Virus record (IMG/VR): IMGVR_UViG_3300009177_000083 | Location: 1 to 32,423 of that record | DNA: 32,423 nt | Reading direction: 5' to 3' (one strand) | Origin: a virus | Shown here: positions 1 through 11,300 of the stretch, one piece after another | Position numbering within the stretch: the stretch's first letter is position 1 | How the letters are laid out: every line of letters starts with the position of its first letter | Notes under the pieces: generated by a model | What the model saw: only the letters and a program-made list of their open reading frames with translations | What the model was told of the DNA's origin: nothing | Database searches by the model: none | Program-made: the position numbers and the translations under genes

Positions 1-3000
1 ATAATCGTCGTGCCAAGTAGCTGCCCCTGATTAGAGACAAATCCACTAAACAAATAGAGGCCACCCCCAGGCGCACCCATTGTGAATGACGTGAGCCCGC
101 CGACGACAACCCCAACGCCGACGCCATCGACCCAGAGTCGGAGATCTCCCCCCTGCACGGATGCGGCGAGATGGTGAAAGTTTCCATCCGTAACGACGGT
201 TGAATGTGTTGCGGTGAAGGTAGAAAAACCATTAAAAGCTTGGGCGGTGACTCTCCCATTCGTATTTAGATAGAGCAGTGCGAGGTTATACCCGCCCACC
301 CCATTGGCAATGCTACTCACCCCGAGAATCGTTCCCACAGCAGTGGGATTGCCTGCGTGTTTGAACCACAGTTCAATCCAGCCCAGGCCACTATAGAGCG
401 TGGAGGGGCCGGTCGTGCCGAGTTGGGCAATCTGACCCGTGCTCGCAATAAGCTGTGCGCCGAGGCCAAACTGCCCAACTGCCCCGGATGCCACACTCCC
501 CCCGCCAGAGGCACCCGCGCCCATGAGGTCCGCCGCTACAGCAGCGCTACCAAAATCCATGAGATCAAAACAATGCTGATAGACAACGACACGGTTAATA
601 AGGTCATACACTGTCAGGTTATACGTCGGGCCGAACACGCCGTGAATACCATTTAAGAATTCAGGATCACGCCCGTTCCAGATGAGGTCTTGGTTATCCT
701 TTAAGAGCCGAGCGGCCCCATTGGTCGCTGCCCGCCCAGAAGAGGTCGCGACAAAAGAATGTTGCTCTAAATTGAAGATGGTGCCGACAAAATTAGGCGT
801 CCCCGCACTCACCCCTTGCCAATCAGGACTAATCAACGAGCCGATAATCGTGCCGATTTCTATGTTGTTATCAGTTCGTCGATAGGCCGCTACGCCGAAA
901 GAATAGACTCGCTCTGTTGGTGCTCCCTTGACGGTAAATCGTGCTGAGAAGGTTCCCACATTGGTTGATGCCACGAGTCCAAAGTGCGCATCCGTGAGCA
1001 CTGCTGGGGCATCGCCATCATGTTGAAAGACAAAGAAGCCATCGGCCCGCTTCGCGCCCTGGGTGTAATTCCAGCCAATGGCATAATCGACCGATGCGTC
1101 CGCATTCACAAAGGCACTAAAGGTAGTTGGGCTTGGGTTGTTTGTCGGTGCGCCCGTGAGTCGATAATTGACCGTGCCGTCAAACGCGGCCTGTCCGTTC
1201 GCATTTGACGCCGACCCTGCCACGAGGGTAGCCGCATCGACTCCCGCCACGAGACCCGTATAATTGCCCACGGTAGAAATATCCGCCCAATCAGGCGATG
1301 TCAGCGGGGACTGCATCGCCCCAATCGACAACCCTCCCCCATGTGGCCAGCGGCCCGCCGCAATGCCAAAGCGAAAGTTTGACGAAGGATTGAGCCCGTC
1401 CCAGGTGTACGTTCGCGCCCCAGCATCTAACACTTGCGCTTGGTCAAATACCGAAGGCGCGGCCAGTGGGGCGGTTCCTTGTACGGCAAAGAGGATCATC
1501 GCCTCGGCCAAGATCGCCCCTTGAGTGTACGTCCAGGTCAGCTTGACCCGCATGGAGCCATCCGGTTGCGCAGATACCGTAATCGTAGCCGGGACGGGAT
1601 TATTCGTCGGCACGTCGCTATCCATCGGCACGAGAAAGGCCGTCCCCACGTTCACAAAGCCGTCTTGAAACCCTGCGTTGTTTCTGGTGTTGCGTGTATA
1701 TGCTTGCGGAACAACCGTTGTCCCTGGACTTACCGCGAGTACCGCAATGCCCGACCCCCCGGGCGTAATCTGCACTGTTTCAAACGAGACGAGGGCATTG
1801 GTCAGAAACGAATAGATACGAAAGACTAGCCGATCGCCGTTGCCATCGGCTGCGGTCGCACTCAAGGCCACCCGTGATTCGACTTGGCCCGCACTATTCA
1901 CAAACGTCACAAGCTGTGTGATCGTGAGATTGAGCGGGGCGGGGGGGAGTGTGAACGCATAATCCGTCACGTCCTGCCCTGGATCATCAATCGTGACCGG
2001 CAAGGCCGTATAAACAAAGCGATTCACACGATTCGGGAAAAAGGCGTAGGTAAAACTGGCGCCCCGATCCGCATCAATCGAGAGTTCTTCTGAGCCCACC
2101 ACAAACAGCGCACGATCCAGTTGCAATTGCGGGGCAGTCAGCAAGACCGTGTTCCGTATAGTGAGGTCTCGCCCGCGGCTGCCCATCTTCACCCCGAGGA
2201 CCGTATCTTCTAACTGGAGTCGCTCCCACAGGTAGCACGCCTCAGTATCGAGGGTCAGCGCATCATCGATAAAGCGCCGCGTCTCATTGATCTCCCGCCC
2301 GCCGACGCTCCGTGCGCGCGGGGTAGTATGGAGGCGGTATTGATCGCCACTGCCTAACCGTGCCGAATGGCCGCCGTGCAGTTGCACAGAACGAATACGC
2401 TTACTTTCATCTAAAAACGAGGCCGGGACGACTTCACAGTTATTGAGATACTCATCGCCATGTCCCAAAGCGAGATTGGAAGATGTGTATAACGCGGCCG
2501 CGTCAACGGTGAGGCTATAGGCAAGATTGACGTTTAACTCGACTATCGTCCCGCGCAAAAACAGGTCAGGAAACAGCCCCGGCAGTTTTTCTTGGGCAAT
2601 GAGGCCCCCCGCGGCGCGATACCCTGCGGCCGATAGTGCGGTGGCAGCGGACGAACAAGCCGCACTATCGACGCTGAGTCCTGCTCCATAGGGGGTTGAC
2701 GAGAGCAAGAATTGCGCAACGCGCGCATGATTTTCATCAAACGCCCAGGAAAACACGTCCACTGCGATGGCTGCTGCCCGCCCCGTACTATCCACTTGTG
2801 ACCTGCCAAAACGAATGACCCCGGTTGCTCCTGCGCTGACCATATAGGCCCATTCTGCCGGATCAACCACCGCGCCGTCACGATAACAGGCAGTGATACG
2901 GACGGTCGAGAGTAATCCACTCACCACGGTTCCGTTGGTAATGGTGTACGTCTGCCCGAGCACCCGTTCCTTCGCCGCTTGCACCGCCCACACCTGCTCA

Positions 3001-4634
3001 TCAAAGTTCATGTAGAAGAGCAGGCCAGGATCTTCGCGAATCGCGGGCATGGTGTAATGCTGCGATTGCGTGGCCGTCGCCGCAGACAGGGCATGATCCC
3101 AGATGCGGATCTCATCAATATCGCCATTCAATCCTTGCGGCGTGCCCGTGCTGCGCATGCCGATCAGGAAGGGGGCGGCATTCAGAATCGTTTGGGAGAG
3201 CGTATTCTCTGCCACGGTGACCGTATCGGCGATGCCATCGACATACAGCTTAATACCACTGGCTAGACTGTTGCCGGAGTAGGTCACCGTCACGAAATGC
3301 TTAAGATCATTGGTCATCGTGGCAGTGCCGGTCACCACAATGCGGTTGCCGGTGCCGTGACTAATCATCACCAGCAGTTTGCCGAGGGCGGTGAGTTCAA
3401 TCGAGTAGCCAATCCCGCCGCCGGTTGCCGGATCATACTTCCCGACGAGCACTTGCGCCCCGGCAACGGGGGTCTTCACAATGAGGTCTATCGACCACGG
3501 ATTACTGCGCTCAAACGCGAGTTGCGCCCCACAGTCAATCTTGCCCGTGCCATTGAAATGAATGGCGGCGCCGTTGGTTTGGTAGAGGGCGCCGTAATCA
3601 AAACTTTCTGAAACGACCACTGACCCGGTGTTGTTGGTTCCGTCCGCATTGCGTGCGCCCGCCACCGTCGTGAGAGGAGGAGAAATAGCCGTCGCAATCT
3701 CCGTCAGGACCTCGCCGTCCGCATCGCCAATGTAGGCGTTGTGAATAAACCCGGTATAGGTCCCGCCCACATTACTTTCAGAGGTGACCAAATACTGTGT
3801 GATCGTTCTCCCTATCCACGCCGCAGGCAGCGGAATCCGCCGCCGATACCAGCCGTTCACCATGTACGAGGAGAGATCATCGAGCGTGGGGTGCTTTGCA
3901 TTTTGGTCAGTGGCACTCGTTTGGCCAAGCCGCGTGCCATCACTCAGGACCGGATCTAAGGTGACGTAGGCCGCGCCGATCCACGACACATCGTAATACA
4001 GCGCCATCCCGCCCTGTACGATCGTGTCCTGTGCACTGGTAATATCGAGGGCATAAAAGTTTTCCGCGAGCGGGCGGGTAAACGTAAAGGTCGCAATGAG
4101 CGGGCGCTGTTGCACTAACACCAAGGGGACTTGTCGATGCCTGCCCCAACTCATCCGCACGACTTCATCGGTTTGCTGCTGTGTAACCAACACCGCCGAG
4201 GGGTACACGTCTCTCACTAACAGTTTGGGGACCATGACGTTCAAATCACGGAACACCCGCCCTTGGATGCGGAGTTCACACTGCTGCTGGTCTAATCCTG
4301 AAATCGAGGTGATTCTGCCGGGGAGATTCCGTACGGTTTGCAAGGTCTCTAGGTCAATCAGTGAGACCACGCAACCCGCTTGGGTGAGGTCGTGGGTCAA
4401 ACTCAAAACAGAAACAGTCGGCGCCGCTACACTGTGCGTATCAATGTTGCTCAGGCTGAGCGAGACCTCAATATCACTTTGTGTTCCATACGAGGCATCA
4501 GCGAGAGACTTCGTAAACCGAGCGCTGCCAACAATCTTGGGTGTGTATGCTGGTATCCTGTCATCGCCCAGGCTTGAAAATTTGTACACAACAGAATCAA
4601 CAGTCAGATCGAGCAGCACGACTAACAACGACAC
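1..4634 (-). CDS. Giant tail-tip / host-recognition protein, partial (C-terminus beyond left edge)
   Basis: I translated the minus strand from 4634 to position 1 and found one uninterrupted frame of 1544 codons plus two bases, so the C-terminus lies outside the window. The start is a GTG whose G is the last base of the upstream gene's TAG stop (TAGTG), a typical coupled start. A LamG/concanavalin-like domain sits at about residues 355-520 (FNGTGKIDCG; KLYVDGIADTV; DEIRIWDHALS). Two Fn3-like repeats lie near 1010-1095 and 1175-1250 (RVKLTWTYTQG; YAIGWNYTQG), and a second LamG-like domain runs from about 1380 to the window edge (RLWVDGVGVG). LamG and Fn3 modules are common in tail-tip and adhesin proteins of siphophages, and the place after the tape measure gene fits a receptor-binding tip or central fibre. 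The exact role is inferred. Confidence 0.8.
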   Translation of the reverse strand, partial: MSLLVVLLDLTVDSVVYKFSSLGDDRIPAYTPKIVGSARFTKSLADASYGTQSDIEVSLSLSNIDTHSVAAPTVSVLSLTHDLTQAGCVVSLIDLETLQTVRNLPGRITSISGLDQQQCELRIQGRVFRDLNVMVPKLLVRDVYPSAVLVTQQQTDEVVRMSWGRHRQVPLVLVQQRPLIATFTFTRPLAENFYALDITSAQDTIVQGGMALYYDVSWIGAAYVTLDPVLSDGTRLGQTSATDQNAKHPTLDDLSSYMVNGWYRRRIPLPAAWIGRTITQYLVTSESNVGGTYTGFIHNAYIGDADGEVLTEIATAISPPLTTVAGARNADGTNNTGSVVVSESFDYGALYQTNGAAIHFNGTGKIDCGAQLAFERSNPWSIDLIVKTPVAGAQVLVGKYDPATGGGIGYSIELTALGKLLVMISHGTGNRIVVTGTATMTNDLKHFVTVTYSGNSLASGIKLYVDGIADTVTVAENTLSQTILNAAPFLIGMRSTGTPQGLNGDIDEIRIWDHALSAATATQSQHYTMPAIREDPGLLFYMNFDEQVWAVQAAKERVLGQTYTITNGTVVSGLLSTVRITACYRDGAVVDPAEWAYMVSAGATGVIRFGRSQVDSTGRAAAIAVDVFSWAFDENHARVAQFLLSSTPYGAGLSVDSAACSSAATALSAAGYRAAGGLIAQEKLPGLFPDLFLRGTIVELNVNLAYSLTVDAAALYTSSNLALGHGDEYLNNCEVVPASFLDESKRIRSVQLHGGHSARLGSGDQYRLHTTPRARSVGGREINETRRFIDDALTLDTEACYLWERLQLEDTVLGVKMGSRGRDLTIRNTVLLTAPQLQLDRALFVVGSEELSIDADRGASFTYAFFPNRVNRFVYTALPVTIDDPGQDVTDYAFTLPPAPLNLTITQLVTFVNSAGQVESRVALSATAADGNGDRLVFRIYSFLTNALVSFETVQITPGGSGIAVLAVSPGTTVVPQAYTRNTRNNAGFQDGFVNVGTAFLVPMDSDVPTNNPVPATITVSAQPDGSMRVKLTWTYTQGAILAEAMILFAVQGTAPLAAPSVFDQAQVLDAGARTYTWDGLNPSSNFRFGIAAGRWPHGGGLSIGAMQSPLTSPDWADISTVGNYTGLVAGVDAATLVAGSASNANGQAAFDGTVNYRLTGAPTNNPSPTTFSAFVNADASVDYAIGWNYTQGAKRADGFFVFQHDGDAPAVLTDAHFGLVASTNVGTFSARFTVKGAPTERVYSFGVAAYRRTDNNIEIGTIIGSLISPDWQGVSAGTPNFVGTIFNLEQHSFVATSSGRAATNGAARLLKDNQDLIWNGRDPEFLNGIHGVFGPTYNLTVYDLINRVVVYQHCFDLMDFGSAAVAADLMGAGASGGGSVASGAVGQFGLGAQLIASTGQIAQLGTTGPSTLYSGLGWIELWFKHAGNPTAVGTILGVSSIANGVGGYNLALLYLNTNGRVTAQAFNGFSTFTATHSTVVTDGNFHHLAASVQGGDLRLWVDGVGVGVVVGGLTSFTMGAPGGGLYLFSGFVSNQGQLLGTTI

Positions 4635-5386
4635 TATTTAATCTCACTTAAAGTTACATTCCCGTCAGACACCGGAAATCCTTCGCTCCACCGCCCACTC
4701 TCACAGCGAACAAAAAAGACTTCTTGAATCACACTCCTGTTGCGGTACAGAATGAATGGATCGGGGCGGGTCGCCAGTATGGCCTTGATGTCCACCAAAT
4801 TTTCCCATTTCCCCCCAAGTTCGAACCCCACCGACCGTGGCCCCGCTTTCACACTCTCCGTATGCCCGCCGATTCGCTGCGTAAACGTCGGCGCATCAAT
4901 CGTAATGTTAGAAAAGGTCTCTGGGTTATCACTAAATGTTATTATTTGTGTGGGGCTGAGAATCTCGACCATGCCGAGGGTGAACCCACTCGCCGCCGTC
5001 GTGAGTGCCTGTGTAGGAATCGTGAGTCGAATCACCCGGTTCGTAAAGGCGGCCACAATCATCCCGCGCGCGAGCGGGAGGACCTCAGGCAGGTAGGGTG
5101 CGAGCGTAAACGTGCCGAGATTGGTAAAGGTGCCCCCAGTCGAGGACGCATGGGCGACGGAGACTGTCAAAAAGTTCGCGTGAAAAATGGCGATATTGGA
5201 CACGGTGACAGGCCCGAGCATGTCGAGCATAATCACTTGCTGTGCGGTGCTGGTGCTGATCCACGGCAGAAAAGGATATTCACGGCTTGTGAGATTCGTC
5301 ACCGGATAGGCGGCATTCGCACCGGGGCTCACAGTCGGCGTGAAAGGAACAAAATACGAATTTGAGCGTTGGAATAAGTTTGCCAT
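4634..5386 (-). CDS. Tail protein with discoidin-like N-terminus (distal tail or tip component)
   Basis: 250 residues, starting 3 nt after the tape measure stop and overlapping the tip gene by one base. The N-terminal half (about residues 20-130) is beta-rich and resembles an F5/8-type (discoidin-like) carbohydrate-binding fold: a conserved aromatic/Pro patch (REYPFLPWIS), a 'VSNIAIFHANF' strand, and a closing 'RVIRLTIP' strand. The C-terminal half (LVDIKAILATRPDPFILYRNRS) resembles the strands seen in small siphophage tail proteins. In siphophages the gene after the tape measure usually encodes a distal tail or adaptor protein, so this is the best guess. No enzyme motif is visible. The role rests mainly on position. 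Confidence 0.65.
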   Translation of the reverse strand: MANLFQRSNSYFVPFTPTVSPGANAAYPVTNLTSREYPFLPWISTSTAQQVIMLDMLGPVTVSNIAIFHANFLTVSVAHASSTGGTFTNLGTFTLAPYLPEVLPLARGMIVAAFTNRVIRLTIPTQALTTAASGFTLGMVEILSPTQIITFSDNPETFSNITIDAPTFTQRIGGHTESVKAGPRSVGFELGGKWENLVDIKAILATRPDPFILYRNRSVIQEVFFVRCESGRWSEGFPVSDGNVTLSEIK

Positions 5387-5389
5387 CGC

Positions 5390-8300
5390 TTATTTCCCTT
5401 GTGTCAACCGGGTCACGGCGACGGCAAGCGGGCCGCGCTGTTCAATTTCCTGTACGGCATTGTCGCGAATCTGCTTCCAGACGACATGCCCTGCTGCCGC
5501 CGCATCCTCTGGGGTTCCGTTTGTATTCACGGTCACATTGGGGACATTGATATGCACGGCGGTCGGCTGGCCAAACACATCGGTGCCATAGCTATAGGCC
5601 CGCGTATCGCGCACGGGCGGCGTGCGCGTGAGGAGGCCCGGAACATCGCGCCCTTCTCCTGGATTTTCAGAGGTGGTGACCACACTCCCCCCGCCTGTCA
5701 CCGTTCCGCCTTGCAGAAACGTAAGCAGATGATTGTCGATCGACACTAAGGCTTGCTGCACTCCGGCCAACAGGACAATTTGCGCATCATTTCCCGAGGC
5801 TAAGAGCTTCGCCGCTTGATCCGCCCCGACCATCTCTACAAGCTGCGCTTCCGCCACCGCCTTTTGTTCGAGCAGCCGCTTCTGTTGTTCGCCTAATAAG
5901 ATCGTTTCTAATGAACCGAGTGTGACAATCTCCGACGCAATCCGCGCACTCACCCCCGCAATTTCTGTTTTTGCCCGGTCCTGGGCAGCCACGACCGCAG
6001 CCGCGGCTGCATCAGCGGCGGCTTTTGTTGCCGCTTTTTCTTCTGCTGACAGCGCCTTACTCAGCGCCTGATTTTCGACGTGCGCCTGCTTAATTTGCGC
6101 ATCGATACTGGCGACATAGAGTTTCTGGGCAAGCTGGGTATCCAGAATACGATTCGTTAAGTCCGGGATGCGGTCCGCTTCCACTTGCGCCGCCGTCTGT
6201 AACTCCGCAATTTGTTGGATCGTCGCGGTAAATTTCCGGAAGTAGTCGAGCGAGGAAATTTGGTAGGGTGAGGAGGTCAATTGTAACTGTAAATTCTCCA
6301 CGAGGGAGCGAATCAACTCCGGGCGGTCCCCACGGGCCGCACTGCCTAACTGATTACGGATTAACGCCTCCTGCTGCTGTAAAAAGAGGGCTTGTTCCGG
6401 CTTTGACAGCGCACTATTGGCACCTGTCACGAGACTGTCTGAGGCTTTCTGGGCATCTTTCGCCGCCCCGGCAAAGTCCTGCGCCACCTGCAGTAAGGTT
6501 TTGAGGCTCTCCAGTTGGGCACTGTAGAGGTCCTGCGCCCGGTCTTTGGTCTCTTGTAACTGGTCGGCTTCATCTTTCAGGGCATCTTTCCTGGCATCAA
6601 AATCGGCCTTAATCGCGTCTTGTCGCACGGTAGCATTCTTGTTAATCGCGTCGATCTCTTTTTGCAGGGCCGTGTTGATCGCGTCCGCTTCCGCCTGATA
6701 GCGCCCCACCGCCGCATCCCGTTGCGCCCCGAGAATCGTGATCTCTCGGGCCACCATATCATCGGTAAGATTTTGTAAGCCGGTGACGTGCCCATAGGAT
6801 TGATGAATGTCAATCGTATCGAATTGGCCTTGCAGGAGTTGCTGCTTCATCTTCGCGGCATCGGTCCCACTCAAGGCCCCGATACTCCCCAGCTGTCCTG
6901 CGACATCAATCCGGAGTTGAAACTGTTTCGCGACGACATCATTGATGGCCGTGACAATCCCGTGAATCTTATCGACTAATTCATCGGCTTTCTTCTTCGC
7001 CTTCTCCATTTCGTCAGGGAGGAGTCCAAACGTCCCCAGTAACTCTTGCCCCGCGGTGTTGGCATCCATAATTTTCTGCTTAAAATCCTGAATGGTTGGC
7101 CCGTATTTATCCTTCAGTGCCGCAAATTGTGATTCAAACGTCGCTTGGGTAATGGTGCCCGTGCCAAAATCACTCACCAGCTTGGCAAAATCCGCAAGGA
7201 AATCTTTTATCCCTGAGCCGGATAAGGTCTCTTGCAGTGAGGTCACAAAGGCCCCTGCAATGGCCGCGCCGAGCTGTGACCGCAACGCATTTTCAAATTG
7301 CAGCCCGACCTCAGGGCTACTAATGCCTTTGGTAATGGACTCGCCGAGGCCCTTTCCGACATCTTCAAAGAAGGTCGCAAGATTTTGGGTAAGCGAAATA
7401 ATCTTTTGAATCTCTGCCTCGACTTTCGCGGGATCAATCTGAAAATCCGTCATCGACAAGGCCGCCAGTCCTGCCGCTTCTCTAAATTTATTGAGTTGAA
7501 TAATTGCCTCTTCTAGGGAAACCGAACCATCTTTGACTTGCTGCGCCAATGTGGTTGCGGCATCCCCCGCCGAGCCTTGCGCGATCGCGGTTTCTGCAAA
7601 CTGCTGACTCGCGAGCTTCAGTGCAATGGATTGCGCATTTACTGCTGCATTAAACCCGCTGGCAATATCAATCGCCCCAGCCACGAGATCCGTATAGAGT
7701 ACGATCTTACTGCCCGTATTGCCATGCGCGACTGCCATTTCTGAGAGTTGTTTGGCGGTGAGTCCTGCCGTCTCGCCATACTTTGACAAGTTCCGTTGCG
7801 CATCCCCCAACTCTTTGCGGAATTGCTCAAGAGATAACAAATTGTTTCCTTGATGCTCCGAGAATTGTCCCATCAGCCCATTGACTGCGGTGAGTGATTC
7901 CACGAGATCAAACTTCATGGCGTGGGCGGCTTCGAGCACTTTGTTCTTGGCTTGTTCGGCGCTGAGCCCCTGCTTGTCAAAGAGGTTCGCGAGCAGTTGC
8001 CCGCCCGTGCGAACAATCGTCCCTTGGGTCGAGCCTTCACCTGCTTCCTTGGCGTACAGTGCGCCTAAGGTCAGAGAACTTGCATCCAAATCTTTGCCCG
8101 TGACGAAGGCAGCGGCCACTTGCTTTTCTTTGAAGGTTTTGAAGTCGATGCCATCAAAGATTTGTTCAAAGTATTTCGTAATAGATTGTTTCTCGGTGGC
8201 AATGCGCCCCGGTTGAAACAAAATATCCTTCAGAGAAAAGAGGACGGTCCCTAATATCGCAAACGCTGCCGTAATGGGATTGGTGAGCAACGGAGCAAGA

Positions 8301-11300
8301 GAACCCATCAAGCCGCCCAGCGATGGGAAAATACTCGTGAGTTGACTGGTGAGGCCCCCTAACAAGGAGTTCCCAAACCAACTCGATGCCGCCCCGCCTG
8401 CAAGGTTCCACACCGTCGAATTTGCATCAAATACGTTCGCCACTTCTGCCCCAAACCCGGAGCCGAGCGTCTGGCTAATGCCGCCGGTGAGTGCCCCGCC
8501 AAACAGATTCGCGGCAATCCCCCCGCCATTCCCAAAGATCGAGCCCAGAATGCCGCCCTGATTCCCCCCAAGGAGTGAGTTGATATTGCCAATGAGCGGG
8601 ACATCGAGGTTCTCGTTCTTCCCAACCAAGATCCCCTTGAAGAGTTTGACCCCTAACCCTTTACCAAGATCTGCTAATGAATTCCCCAGACTCTGCGTGC
8701 CCTGTAAAAGCCCAGTGGCAATCTGTTCGAGTGCGTTCCCGACATCATTCTTCGTGAGAGAGGCCGTGCGCGTGAGTTCTTGATTGTACTGTGACCATGC
8801 AATCTGTCCATTTGTGGCTGCTGTGGCGACTTTTTCTGTGGCCACTTCGACCGCATTCTGCGCTGCTATCACAGATTGTGTCGCCCCCGATTGTTCAATA
8901 TTCAGCGTGTGCTGCTTGGTAATCAGCGCATCTAACTCCACGCCGCGCGCCTTACTGGTCGCAATTAAGGCGGTGTTCTTGGCAATCTGGCTATCGAGGC
9001 CCGCTAAAATGACCTGGGCATTTGCGAGGGTCGCTTGCGCAATCGCTAACTCGTTTTGCGCCCGCTGTTTTTCCAGATCGAGTACGACCCGGAGCTGCTC
9101 TCCCACGACTTCTATGCTTGCCCCTTCGGCCTTGAGTAACGTCAGGTTTGCCTGCGCCCGGTTTTCCTGCGCGGCCAAAAGCTGATCTTTATTCTGTAAC
9201 GTGGCTTGCTGTGCTCGCGCGGTGACCTCGGCAGCATCGGCGGCCTCTTTCGCTTCCTTCGCTTGCGCGGCGGCTTGGTCACTCAGCGCTTTGAAAAAGT
9301 CCGTATCCGCTTTCGCTTTCAGTGCCCCAATCTTCGCAAACTCCGTGGTTGCGGTCGTAGAGAACTGAATCACCTTCGCTCGTTCCGTCTCAATCTTCGC
9401 GGACAGGTCGGTAATCTCTCGATCATACTTACTGACCTCCAGCCCGCGCTCTGGCGTGGTTGCGACTTGCGCTTGGGCCTCCGCTCGCTTCGCTCGCAAC
9501 GCGGCAAGCTGTTGTTGTTGCAATCCTATATCCTGCTGTGTGGCCGTCGCTTGCGCCCGCGCTGCGTCTCCCTGCGTGCGCGCTATCTGTTGCTCTAAGG
9601 TCAGCTTTTGTTGCGCGAGACTCGCGCGCTGCGTTTCCGTATCTCGCTCAAGCGCCAGTACCGCGATGCGATTCGTAATGGTTGCCACTTCCGCTTGCAA
9701 CCCCCCAATCACTTGCTGTGATGTTGCCGTCGTAATCGCAACACGTGCTGCTGCGGCCTCTTGCTCCGCTTTGACTTCTACGCGTTTGTTGGCAATGAAA
9801 ATGTCTGCCGTCTGCGCATACGCTTGGGCTTTTTCTAACTCTCCGGCTTTGGTAATCTCTACGCCTTGTTCTGCCGTCGTTTTGAGATCAAACTTTTGTT
9901 TTGTCTGCGCGTCAATTAAGGCTAGACTTTGCGCCAACACGCCCCCGACATCCGCGCCCGGTGTGATCGTCGCTGCTTGGGCGGCCAAGTCACGACGGAG
10001 TTGCAACACGTGAATCGTGGCATCCGCAATGCCCTTGAGTTGATCCGTGCTGAGTTGCAATTGCTGGTTGGTGCGAAAAAAAATGCCGCCCAGGGCGTTA
10101 AACGCATCCCCTAAGGAGACGAGCGCAAACGTGAATTCATGTGCTTGTTTCGTTGAACCCACGAGAGCTGAGGCCACAAGCCCCAGGCCCCGCTCTGCTT
10201 GTGACCACGCCGTGCGTGATACATCGTCGGCTTTTTGTGTTTCGGTATTGAGTCGGAGCAGCTCAGCATAGGTAAAGTTTACCGCCGCCCCTGCGCCTAA
10301 CACGCCTGCCTTTGCTAAGTCCCACGCGCCTTTTGCCCCTTCGGCGGCCCCTTGTAACAACTTGAGCGTCGTCTCACCCAAGGCCCCTTGTAAATCCTTG
10401 ACGAACCCTTGTGTCAGTCCGATTTCACTCGGCAGATTCGCGGCATTCGTCCCCACTTCCACCACCACCGCCACCGTTTTGGCGCTAATTTTGACGATCC
10501 AGTCAAAAATATCGGCTAAGATGGCCCCGGCCTTGCGCAAGTCTTCCGTATTCACATTGACCGGGATATTGGACCCTTCCTGTTTGAGTCGTTTGAGTTC
10601 GTCCCCCGCCCCAATCAACAGTTCTTTGAACGCAGAGAACACGCCCCCAAACGTTTGGGCTTGTAACGCTTGGGTAAAGGACTCGACCGTCGATTTGATC
10701 GCATCAAAACTCTGTGAGGAGGCATCGGCGAGGGTCTTATAGACCTCCATGCGCGTAATCAGCTCTTGCACGTAGTCGCCTTTTTGTTTCCACGTGCGGG
10801 CATCTTCCAGGTTGGTAATATGAATGGCTGGAAGAATCCGTTGCCCCATTGCGGAATTCAACTCAAACATTTGCCGGACTTCTGCAACCAGCATTTCCCC
10901 CGATAATCCTTGTAGCTTGCCAACATTTAACACGCCTTGTGAGAGGGTCAGGAGCTGTTCTTGGGTCGCGACTTGCCCCCGTGAGAACGTGGCAACCGCT
11001 TGGTACACATCTCGTAAATCTTTCGCGCTGCCTAATGTTTGCGCATTCAAATCAAGAATGCGCTCTTGCAGCTTCGCGGCCTCTCCGAGATTTTGCGTCC
11101 ACGCCTGCGCAGGCGCGAGCAGTTGCCCAGAGGCATCGCGCAACTCCGTCGTTGCTTGTAAGGTCGCCGCAATGGCAATCGTCGATTGCTCTAAACTATC
11201 CGCAAGATTGATGGATTGCTCAGCCATCGCCTTCAGTGCCGCGAGTCCCCCCACAAAAGAAAACGCCGCTCCTAAGGCCGCTGCCGCTGCTCCCACCACC